From Candidatus Omnitrophota bacterium (lineage in GTDB: Bacteria > Omnitrophota > Omnitrophia > Omnitrophales > Aquincolibacteriaceae), in the NCBI GenBank assembly GCA_020632475.1, contig JACKFM010000005.1:4246-68245 (forward strand): 64,000 bases of DNA, written 5' to 3'. The translations under genes were made by a program, and so were the position numbers. The notes under the pieces were generated by a model, which saw nothing but the letters and a program-made list of their open reading frames with translations, was not told the DNA's origin and searched no databases. Of this stretch, positions 58,152 to 64,000 are shown piece after piece (the stretch's first letter is position 1; every line of letters starts with the position of its first letter).

Positions 58152-58241
58152 TAGTGTTAAGTTGTAAGTACTCGGATACTCAAATTCGTGTCGCTTTTGC
58201 CCCAGCTGTGCCTTATCGCTTAGAACTTATCACTTATAACT
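58152..58241. repeat. TAAG-rich palindromic intergenic repeat, copy 3
   Basis: GTTAAGTTGTAAGTACTCGG and GCTTAGAACTTATCACTTATAAC resemble the arms of the elements at 36559-36672 and 51971-52078. It fills the gap between purC and purS. Confidence 0.6.
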
Positions 58242-58244
58242 TTT

Positions 58245-59162
58245 TTAAGCCAAATCCTTCCCTGTCAGGCGCTTGAAGACGTCCTGATAAGCCTGAGACG
58301 TTTTTTCAATCACCTCGGGGGTTAGTTCAGGTGCAGGCGGTTTTTTATCCCAGTTGAGCGATTCCACATAGTTGCGGACAATCTGTTTATCATAGCTTGG
58401 TTGATCATGGCCGACTTCATAGACATCTTTCGGCCAGAACCTCGAACTGTCAGGCGTCAACACCTCATCAATCAAGATCAGGTTACCGCCGCGGAGACCG
58501 AATTCGAATTTGGTATCAGCGATGATAATCCCCTTCTGGGCAGCATATTCGGCTCCTTTGGTATAAATCTCGATCGACAAATCACGGATACGTGCTGCGA
58601 TTTCTTCGCCTTCACGTTTGACCGTTTCGTCAAAATCAATATTGATATCGTGTCCGGTTTCCTCTTTGGTCGCAGGCGTAAAAATAAATTGGGGTAATTT
58701 TTCACACTGACGCAGTCCGGCAGGCAGTTGATGCCCGCAGACAGCCTGTGTCTTTTGATAGTCTTTCCAGCCTGAACCGGCCAAATATCCCCGGACGACG
58801 CATTCCACCGAAAGCGGTTTTGCACGCTGCACCAGCATGCTGCGGCCTTCAATCTGAGGTCCGTACTGAGCCACAAAATCTTTCGCAAATCCCATTTTGT
58901 GAATATCACCGGTAATCAAATGATGCTGGATTAAATTCTGAAAATGATTAAACCAGAAAATAGAGATCTGCGTCAAAACCTTACCCTTATTGGGAATCGG
59001 ATTGGGCAGCACTACATCAAAAGCGCTGAGACGGTCCGTCGTAACAATCAAAAGCTTGTCATCCCCGACCGCATAGATATCCCTGACCTTTCCGCGTCCG
59101 ACAACGGGTAACGGCAGATTTGTCTGTAAAACAGCGTCGTTTTTTCTGGATTCGGCTAGCAT
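58245..59162 (-). CDS. purC: Phosphoribosylaminoimidazole-succinocarboxamide synthase
   Basis: At 305 aa this is the longer SAICAR synthase form, like the yeast ADE1 type, rather than the roughly 240-aa common bacterial form. It shows GRGKVRDIYAVGDDKLLIVTTDRLSAFDVV (split motifs), VECVVRGYLAGSGWKDYQ, ATKEETGHDIN, DTKFEFGL and EVLTPDSSRFWP. It joins aspartate to CAIR. It starts 23 bases after purB ends, so purB and purC are likely co-transcribed. Confidence 0.96.
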   Translation of the reverse strand: MLAESRKNDAVLQTNLPLPVVGRGKVRDIYAVGDDKLLIVTTDRLSAFDVVLPNPIPNKGKVLTQISIFWFNHFQNLIQHHLITGDIHKMGFAKDFVAQYGPQIEGRSMLVQRAKPLSVECVVRGYLAGSGWKDYQKTQAVCGHQLPAGLRQCEKLPQFIFTPATKEETGHDINIDFDETVKREGEEIAARIRDLSIEIYTKGAEYAAQKGIIIADTKFEFGLRGGNLILIDEVLTPDSSRFWPKDVYEVGHDQPSYDKQIVRNYVESLNWDKKPPAPELTPEVIEKTSQAYQDVFKRLTGKDLA

Positions 59163-59185
59163 TAGGCCTCCTTGCTTAGTTGTTT

Positions 59186-60508
59186 TTATATTCCGACACG
59201 CTTAAAAATACTGTTTACGTTCTTCAGATGATAACGGTAATCAAAAACTTCTTTCACTTCACGAGGCTTGAGGTGTTTTAGAATCTTCGCATCTTTAGAA
59301 ACCGAGTCCTGCAAAGTAAGCGAAGGATTCTCCCAAACCGCCTTGGCATTGTCCTGAACCAGCTTATAAGCCTCTTCGCGCGTAATCCCTTTATTCACAA
59401 GTTTGAGAAGCAGGCCTTGTGAGAAAACCATCCCGCGGCTGATCCCTAAGTTACTGAGCATTTTATCCTTATAAACGACAAGCCCCTCAATCACACCGGT
59501 CATCTTAATCAGCATATAATGCAGCAGAATTGTGCTATCGGGAAAAATGACACGCTCAACCGATGAATGCGTAATGTCCCGTTCATGCCATAAGGCCACA
59601 TTCTCAAGCGCGGCCACGGCATTGCCGCGCAAAATCCTCGCCAGACCGGCCACGCGTTCACAGGTAATCGGGTTACGCTTATGCGGCATGGCTGAAGACC
59701 CTTTCTGTCCCTTACCAAAAAACTCCTCAACTTCACGAGTTTCAGTCTTCTGTAAACCTCGAATTTCGGTTCCGAGCTTTTCCAGCGACGCGCCAATCAC
59801 GGCCAGTGTGGAAAGGTATTCGGCATGGCGGTCACGCTGTACGATCTGGGTCGAAATCGGATCGGGTTTCAATCCCAATTTTTTGCAGACATAATTTTCC
59901 ACACGCGGATCCACGTTGGCAAAAGTACCGACCGCACCGGAAATCTTACCGTAGCCGATTGTTTCGTCGGCACGCTCAAGTCTCACAAGATTGCGTTTAA
60001 ACTCCTCATAGAAGAGCGCCATTTTCAACCCAAAGGTCGTCGGTTCGGCATGGATGCCGTGGCTGCGCCCGACCATCAGTGTATTTCGATGTTTACGCGC
60101 CTGGAAACGAAGCGCTTTCAGAAGATTCTTGAGTTCTTTAAGGAGCAGCGCTGTGGCTTCCTTAATCTGTACGGCCAGTGCCGTATCGAGAATATCCGAA
60201 GACGTCAATCCGTAGTGGACATACCGGCCGACGGGCCCGACTTTTTCGGCCAGGTTGGTTAGAAATGCAATCACGTCGTGGTTGACAACTTTTTCAATTT
60301 CATGAATCCGCTTCAGGTTGAAGCCTGCTTTTTTACGGACTTTTGCGGGAATATTTTTGGGGATATAACCATACAAGGCAAGCGCTTCAAGCGCTCTCAA
60401 TTCGACATCAAGCCATTTCTGAACTTTGTTTTGTTCCGTCCAGATCTTTCCCATTTCGGGGTTGGTATATCTTTCAATCATATCATTCAGGACTGCGGTC
60501 TGAGCCAT
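59186..60508 (-). CDS. purB: Adenylosuccinate lyase
   Basis: This 440-aa fumarase-superfamily enzyme shows the signature GSSAMPHKRNPI with the mobile catalytic Ser, SHGIHAEPTTFGLK, and YGLTSSDILDTA. It removes fumarate from SAICAR to make AICAR and from adenylosuccinate to make AMP. Homologues usually begin with MIERYT, found here at codon 10 (60481). The first nine codons lie in a GGACTGAG-type repeat whose inverted copies could form a hairpin over the start, and no Shine-Dalgarno sequence is clear for either ATG. The real start is therefore uncertain. Confidence 0.95.
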   Translation of the reverse strand: MAQTAVLNDMIERYTNPEMGKIWTEQNKVQKWLDVELRALEALALYGYIPKNIPAKVRKKAGFNLKRIHEIEKVVNHDVIAFLTNLAEKVGPVGRYVHYGLTSSDILDTALAVQIKEATALLLKELKNLLKALRFQARKHRNTLMVGRSHGIHAEPTTFGLKMALFYEEFKRNLVRLERADETIGYGKISGAVGTFANVDPRVENYVCKKLGLKPDPISTQIVQRDRHAEYLSTLAVIGASLEKLGTEIRGLQKTETREVEEFFGKGQKGSSAMPHKRNPITCERVAGLARILRGNAVAALENVALWHERDITHSSVERVIFPDSTILLHYMLIKMTGVIEGLVVYKDKMLSNLGISRGMVFSQGLLLKLVNKGITREEAYKLVQDNAKAVWENPSLTLQDSVSKDAKILKHLKPREVKEVFDYRYHLKNVNSIFKRVGI

Positions 60509-60565
60509 GAGGACTGAGCAAATGCTTTCTGTTTTTACTCAGTCCTTAATCCTCAGTCCTCAGAA
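60498..60565. repeat. GGACTGAG-type inverted repeat over the purB start
   Basis: GAGGACTGAG at 60512-60521 and its complement ACTCAGTCC and CCTCAGTCCTCAG around 60537-60562 could pair around the bases between them. The repeat family is the same as in giant genes 1 and 2. The arms cover the purB start codon at 60508 or lie directly upstream, so pairing may limit translation. Confidence 0.55.
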
Positions 60566-60577
60566 CTCTCCTTTTAT

Positions 60578-60655
60578 TGGTAGCGCTAACGGGATTTAAA
60601 CCCGTGTTTCTGCCTTGAGAGGGCAGCGTCCTAGATCAGGCTAGACGATAGCGCC
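60578..60655 (-). tRNA. tRNA-Glu (anticodon CUC), CCA encoded
   Basis: The minus strand folds into a full cloverleaf: acceptor GGCGCTA with TAGCGCT (first pair G-U), D arm, anticodon stem CTGCC/GGCAG with loop CTCTCAA giving anticodon CUC, T arm ACGGG-TTTAAAT-CCCGT, and discriminator A followed by an encoded CCA. The sequence after the acceptor (TCGTCTAG) is typical of tRNA-Glu. It lies 69 bases upstream of purB. Confidence 0.93.
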
Positions 60656-60673
60656 GTAATTCTTTTAAATGGG

Positions 60674-60696
60674 ATTTTTCGTCTTATGTCTGTCAA
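60674..60696 (-). promoter_or_regulatory. Candidate -35 box of the tRNA-Glu promoter
   Basis: TTGACA (60696-60691) lies 35 bases before the mature 5' end of tRNA-Glu, the distance expected for a promoter. The matching -10 (CCATTT or CATTTA near 60668-60673) is weak. The same promoter may also serve the pur cluster by readthrough. Confidence 0.4.
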
Positions 60697-60777
60697 GCGT
60701 CGCAAACGAATTCGTACTGCAGGGCCATCTCATGTTAAAGCTTTAACAGGGCAGGTGTTTTTAAAGGATTAAATGTA

Positions 60778-60873
60778 CCGCAAACCTACACCTTTTAACA
60801 TTAGCGGTTTGCGGCATAAGTATCTCTAACAATTTTGAAATCTGCGTTGCGCTTTCAAAATTGAAGAGTTACT
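60778..60873 (+). repeat. Two-hairpin intergenic element, copy B
   Basis: Plus strand: a first hairpin CCGCAAACC/GGTTTGCGG, then CATAAGTATCTCTAACAATT, and a second hairpin with outer stem AGTAtCTC/GAGtTACT and inner CAATTTTGAAA/TTTCAAAATTG. The layout and linker match copies at 10982-11052 and 61751-62010, while stem sequences differ in a paired way. Confidence 0.75.
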
Positions 60874-60882
60874 AAATAAAAA

Positions 60883-61251
60883 CTATCTTCTACGCTTCAA
60901 ATCATCAATTGAACGATCAAGGTAACGAAGCCTCTCATCCCGAATACGATTTTCACGTTCAATTCTGTCAATTTCCCTGTCAATTTCATCCAGACGATGT
61001 TTGACCGCCTTGGCGTCTAATACATCAAGTCTGTCTGAAACCTCTTCCCGCAATTCTTCGGTCACTTTACGAGTCACATCAACCTTTGCACCGGTTTCAG
61101 CAGCTTGATATTCACTGCCCTTTTGAAGATTACTATGCATTGCGGCCTCCGGAACCTGATCCGGCATCACAACCACCGCAATTTCTTCGGCGGACAGGTG
61201 TGCTGCACCCAATAGGACAAGCACTAAAATAAACCCAAGAATTTGTTTCAC
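60883..61251 (-). CDS. Small exported coiled-coil protein
   Basis: This 122-aa protein starts with GTG after GGGAG and has a clear signal peptide (1-21, LGFILVLVLLGAA, then LSAEE). The rest is highly charged and helical, ending in a coiled coil (KHRLDEIDREIDRIERENRI onward). There is no lipobox. It is probably periplasmic. No family is recognised. An extended -10 promoter (61304-61312) precedes it. Confidence 0.7.
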   Translation of the reverse strand: MKQILGFILVLVLLGAAHLSAEEIAVVVMPDQVPEAAMHSNLQKGSEYQAAETGAKVDVTRKVTEELREEVSDRLDVLDAKAVKHRLDEIDREIDRIERENRIRDERLRYLDRSIDDLKRRR

Positions 61252-61303
61252 GAAAGCTCCCTATGATACGTGTTGGTAGACACTTATGCTCCAAACAGGG
61301 CGG

Positions 61304-61312
61304 AGTATAACA
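61304..61312 (-). promoter_or_regulatory. Extended -10 promoter-like sequence
   Basis: TGTTATACT (61312-61304 on the minus strand) matches an extended -10 (TGnTATAAT type) about 55 bases before the GTG of the small coiled-coil gene. No good -35 box is seen, as is usual with extended -10 promoters. Confidence 0.4.
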
Positions 61313-61424
61313 CAAATTGGGGTGGCTGACTACCGCGGAATCGGGAATTGATCAGAGAGGTCCTATCCCCTGTTTTTTAGTGGATTAAAGGACAAAATGA
61401 AAGGCTGGCAGAGCAGCCACGAGC

Positions 61425-61739
61425 CTATAAGTCTTCAAGGCATTCTAGCAATTCGGCAGCAAGCTGTTTGAGACTGGTTTCAATCCCATCGACATAAACC
61501 GGCGCATCAAAAACAGACATTTCTAAAGCCTCTTTACGGAATCCTGTTTCGATTTCCATTAGCGTATCGTAAACATCCCGGGCATTTTCCTTTGAAGAGT
61601 CCCTAAAAAACGCGCGGACTTTGTTCATCACGGTTTCTATATGCATCATCCCCGGAATAGAACCTTTTTCCTCCAGATTCTGGCAGGCCAGCTCAATTTC
61701 CTGAATACACGCAATGACTCCGGCTAATTCACGCCCCAT
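61425..61739 (-). CDS. Small soluble helical protein of unknown function
   Basis: This 104-aa protein has a strong ribosome-binding site (AGGAGGAGGAAGT before ATG) and no signal or membrane segment. It is predicted all-helical with conserved-looking acidic residues (RELAGVIACIQEIELACQNL, then SLKQLAAELLECLEDL). Immediately upstream is the 95-bp tandem repeat element, whose last hairpin ends four bases before the ribosome-binding site, so this gene is the best candidate for regulation by that element. Function is unknown. Confidence 0.7.
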   Translation of the reverse strand: MGRELAGVIACIQEIELACQNLEEKGSIPGMMHIETVMNKVRAFFRDSSKENARDVYDTLMEIETGFRKEALEMSVFDAPVYVDGIETSLKQLAAELLECLEDL

Positions 61740-61750
61740 ACTTCCTCCTC

Positions 61751-62010
61751 CTAGTGCCTCTTCAATTTTGAACGAGTGTCGTAGAGTTCAAAATTGTTAG
61801 AGGCACTTGTGCAGCGAACCCGATTTTTTTATGGTTAACGCTGTGCTAGAACCTCTTCAATTTTGAACGAGTGTCGTAGAGTTCAAAATTGTTAGAGGCA
61901 CTTGTGCAGCGAACCCGGTTTTTTTATGGTTAACGCTGTGCTAGAACCTCTTCAATTTTGAAATTGTGAGTTACTGATTTCAAAATTGTTAGAGGGACTT
62001 GTGTCGCATA
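61751..62010 (-). repeat. Two-hairpin element, 95-bp tandem array (two full copies plus part)
   Basis: CTAG marks at 61751, 61846 and 61941 set a 95-bp period; the third copy is diverged and truncated at the upstream gene end. On the minus strand each unit has a first hairpin (CACAGCG with CGCTGCAC), then ACAAGTGCCTCTAACAATTT, and a second hairpin with outer stem AGTGCCTC/GAGGCACT in the last copy. The array ends directly before the ribosome-binding site of the gene at 61425-61739. Confidence 0.85.
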
Positions 62011-62018
62011 CTGCGTAT

Positions 62019-62405
62019 TTATTCCAGTGAATATCCGTTAAGATCCAGGACCGTATCCGCATCAAGCTTTTCAAGTTGGGTAATGACCAACCTGGGATTT
62101 TTATACCAGTTGACATCAAATTGAATAGCGACTTTATCTTTAAGCGCCAGCTCTCCGGCCGAAACTTCAGGAGATAAATCAAACTTCATGATCATCGACT
62201 GCATCCCGACGATATTTCCGGCAGCATTACGAAAATCGGGAATTGCTTCATGCAAAAGTTTCAATTGGCCGTTTTGCCCTTCATTGAGATTGATTTCGGC
62301 GACAACCGCACGAACGCTGTAATGAGGCGTCTCTGCCGGTTTCGCACAGGAAGAAAAAAGAAAGGGTGCAAGAACGCAAACAAAGACGGCAGTTTTTTTC
62401 ATCAT
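62019..62405 (-). CDS. CusF-like copper-binding-type lipoprotein
   Basis: This 128-aa protein has a lipoprotein signal with lipobox FSSC (Cys20), so it is probably membrane-anchored in the periplasm. Residues about 28-115 resemble the small OB-fold CusF family (VRAVVAEINLNEGQNGQLKL, LHEAIPDF, MQSMIMKFDL, ALKDKVAIQFDV, LVITQLEKL), which binds copper or is found with SCO-type proteins. The His in LLHEAIP and the Met pair in MQSMIMKF fit metal ligands. Its start overlaps the end of the gene at 62402-63136 by four bases. Copper binding is inferred from family likeness. Confidence 0.7.
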   Translation of the reverse strand: MMKKTAVFVCVLAPFLFSSCAKPAETPHYSVRAVVAEINLNEGQNGQLKLLHEAIPDFRNAAGNIVGMQSMIMKFDLSPEVSAGELALKDKVAIQFDVNWYKNPRLVITQLEKLDADTVLDLNGYSLE

Positions 62406-63136
62406 AAATCACCTTTTAGGTTAAATTGTTCGAAAAGCTCTACCGTTTGATCTTTATGGGTGACATAAATATCCGGCATGGTTTCTTTTTGATTTTCACA
62501 AACCGATTCAAGGAATTTTTTCAACCGGCCTGTTTGCGTTTCATCCCCGAATTTAAATATCGGCATTTGCCCAAAATCACTGACTAAAAAGACATCCGGT
62601 TTTTCACCTTTTCTATCGGCAGCCTCACGCAGCATCTTTTTCAGATGCAAATCAAATTTCTCCGGAGCTTGAGTATAAACCTCAATGCCGGATTTGAATT
62701 CTATTTTCCCCCAGTCTTCCTGCATCCGTTTATGCAAAACACCATAGAGCGAAGCATACTGAATCAAGCGAACCTCCCCGGTCTGCATTTTTCGGCAGTG
62801 ATTGGCAATCAATTGGCTGAGCATGTCCCAGTTAAAATGCTGCATTCCCTGATGGAGATCCAGTGTAATCAAATCAAATCCAAAAAATCCCTTGATCCCC
62901 AATGCCGCGGTTTTGAATGTCCGTTCCAGCATCGCATGACAGGATTTCCAGATATCGGCTTGTTCTTTTTCGATCAGAGTCGAAAGGATAAGCCTCGCCG
63001 GCCCCCTTTCGGAGAGCACATCAAAAAGATATGTTTTGGGGTTCAATTTGCCGCGATAGGTAAATGCGCTCAACCAGGGAAGCCTTAAAAAACACGGCGC
63101 CTTACTCAAATCAGGAGAATCAGGAGTCGACATCAT
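62402..63136 (-). CDS. Cytosolic protein of unknown function next to FIST
   Basis: This 244-aa protein has no signal or membrane segment. It is mixed alpha/beta with patches such as RGPARLILSTLIEKE, GFDLITLDLHQGMQHF and PDVFLVSDFGQMPIF. It lies nine bases after the FIST gene stop and overlaps the CusF-like gene by four bases, so the three form one operon. No family is recognised; association with a FIST sensory protein suggests a signalling partner. Confidence 0.7.
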   Translation of the reverse strand: MMSTPDSPDLSKAPCFLRLPWLSAFTYRGKLNPKTYLFDVLSERGPARLILSTLIEKEQADIWKSCHAMLERTFKTAALGIKGFFGFDLITLDLHQGMQHFNWDMLSQLIANHCRKMQTGEVRLIQYASLYGVLHKRMQEDWGKIEFKSGIEVYTQAPEKFDLHLKKMLREAADRKGEKPDVFLVSDFGQMPIFKFGDETQTGRLKKFLESVCENQKETMPDIYVTHKDQTVELFEQFNLKGDL

Positions 63137-63145
63137 TTTGGGCGG

Positions 63146-64000
63146 TCAACTAAAAATAGTCAGGCTGGAAGTGTAACCATGAATATAATTTTTACGGTTG
63201 ATCGGACCGAATTCACCGTTGGCAAAAAAGCCGGACATCGGTATAGGCCCCCGTATCGACTGAATCAAACCGGCATCGTGGTCAGCCTCCATAAAAAGAT
63301 TTTTTCCACGGCCGCAGCAACTGACAAGAATAGCCCCTTCATTCTGAGCATGATCGTTTCGAAGCATTCTCGACAGAAGGTTCTTCAAATCCTCATCCGA
63401 GGCCTTGCGGTCTCGCAATTGAAACTGGATGGTTTGGCCGTCCTGCAAAATTTCGCCGATGGCAATCGCACCCTGTTCCTGATCTCCGCCTACAATGTTA
63501 CGGATTAAAAAATCACCCCGCACAAATTTCTCACGGTGCTCATCCATGGCGAGGCCGACAAACAATGCCGTTCGGGCAAGATCCTGATCCTCCACGGATA
63601 ATTTTTCATAGGTCTCTTTCAAAACTTCAAGTGCGGGTTTTCCGGCAATTTCATAGACAATATTTTTTTCGGATTTGGTAACGGCCAGGGGTTCCCCAAT
63701 CGGCCGGCATCCCTGAGAAACCAGTGTCGAAACCTGGATGTCTCCTGAAAGCGAAAAACCGACAGCCCCGGCTTCAAAAAATTCTTCTTCAAGCCATAGC
63801 CGATTTGGTTTTTGAACAACAGCCGCACTAGCCAATCCTCCCGTCACCGGCGCGCCGGGATAAGCGGCATCAAACAACTGCATCAGATAACTCACATCAC
63901 AAGTAATCGGATCGGCCAGACAAATGAACTTCGGCTGTTCTTCAGGCCTGACTGCAAAATGATCGATCAGGTTTCCGGCATTTTCAAAGGTTTCAAGTTC
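63146..64000 (-). CDS. FIST domain protein (5' end outside window)
   Basis: The frame is open from 64000 to the stop at 63146 (284 codons visible); the start lies beyond the window. The visible part contains the end of FIST_N (KFICLADPIT, APVTGGLASA, FEAGAVGFSLSGDI) and the full FIST_C (GRPIGEPLAVTKSEKNIVYEIAGKPALEVLKE in pieces, VSCCGRG, and a C-terminal GFFANGEFGP). FIST domains are small-ligand sensory domains often tied to signal transduction and proposed to bind amino acids. It is the first visible gene of an operon with the unknown protein and the CusF-like lipoprotein. Confidence 0.88.
   Translation of the reverse strand, partial: ELETFENAGNLIDHFAVRPEEQPKFICLADPITCDVSYLMQLFDAAYPGAPVTGGLASAAVVQKPNRLWLEEEFFEAGAVGFSLSGDIQVSTLVSQGCRPIGEPLAVTKSEKNIVYEIAGKPALEVLKETYEKLSVEDQDLARTALFVGLAMDEHREKFVRGDFLIRNIVGGDQEQGAIAIGEILQDGQTIQFQLRDRKASDEDLKNLLSRMLRNDHAQNEGAILVSCCGRGKNLFMEADHDAGLIQSIRGPIPMSGFFANGEFGPINRKNYIHGYTSSLTIFS

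Overview
The window is a dense bacterial chromosome segment of moderate GC in which every supported protein gene, and the one tRNA, lies on the minus strand. Three giant secreted-type genes fill more than half of it. They combine signal peptides, TIKI/TraB-like N-terminal modules and many loosely related domains. Together with a type II secretion pseudopilin and a Gram-negative style envelope protease set, this most resembles Omnitrophota (candidate phylum OP3), a group known for giant ORFs. That assignment is an inference: no rRNA or other phylogenetic marker is present.

Layout from low to high coordinate (transcription runs the other way). 1-10894: 3' part missing of giant gene 1, with a signal peptide, JAMM-like domain, YwqK/MORN-like repeats, ten Ig-like repeats of 198 bp, YD-type repeats, FG-GAP-like NGDG repeats and a DUF4214-like region. 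11323-25305: giant gene 2 (4660 aa), translationally coupled to a small HTH-PilZ gene (25295-25816). 26033-35281: giant gene 3 (3082 aa), with a TIKI-like module, embedded kinase-like domain and 63-bp in-frame hairpin repeats. 35409-43015: dinB, then an envelope set (trypsin-like protease, metzincin-TPR protein, S41 C-terminal processing protease, GspK-like pseudopilin, small coiled-coil proteins). 43239-45578: OmpR-type two-component system. 45616-50160: FAD amine oxidase, nrdR, glyA, rpiB and a Sua5/LMW-phosphatase fusion. 50171-60508: de novo purine cluster in transcription order purB-purC-purS-purQ-purL-purF-purM-purD-purE. 60578-60655: tRNA-Glu(CUC). 60883-64000: small secreted, CusF-like, unknown and FIST-domain genes.

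The purine cluster encodes most steps from PRPP to AICAR, with the three-subunit PurLQS FGAM synthetase. purN, purH, purK and purA are not in the window. glyA feeds the one-carbon pool that the pathway uses. The order Sua5/phosphatase-rpiB-glyA parallels the ywlC-ywlE-ywlF-glyA order of Firmicutes.

The most unusual content is in the giant genes. A five-residue motif, [KRH]-[PSTA]-E-[LM]-R, recurs at the borders between their domains, as expected of a linker or processing site in a polyprotein. The giant ORFs also carry several kinds of short palindromic repeat in frame. One is a 63-bp unit whose hairpin stem has changed on both sides in one copy. The stop codons of giants 2 and 3 lie in a shared sequence. 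A separate two-hairpin element with paired changes in its stems occurs at three intergenic loci.
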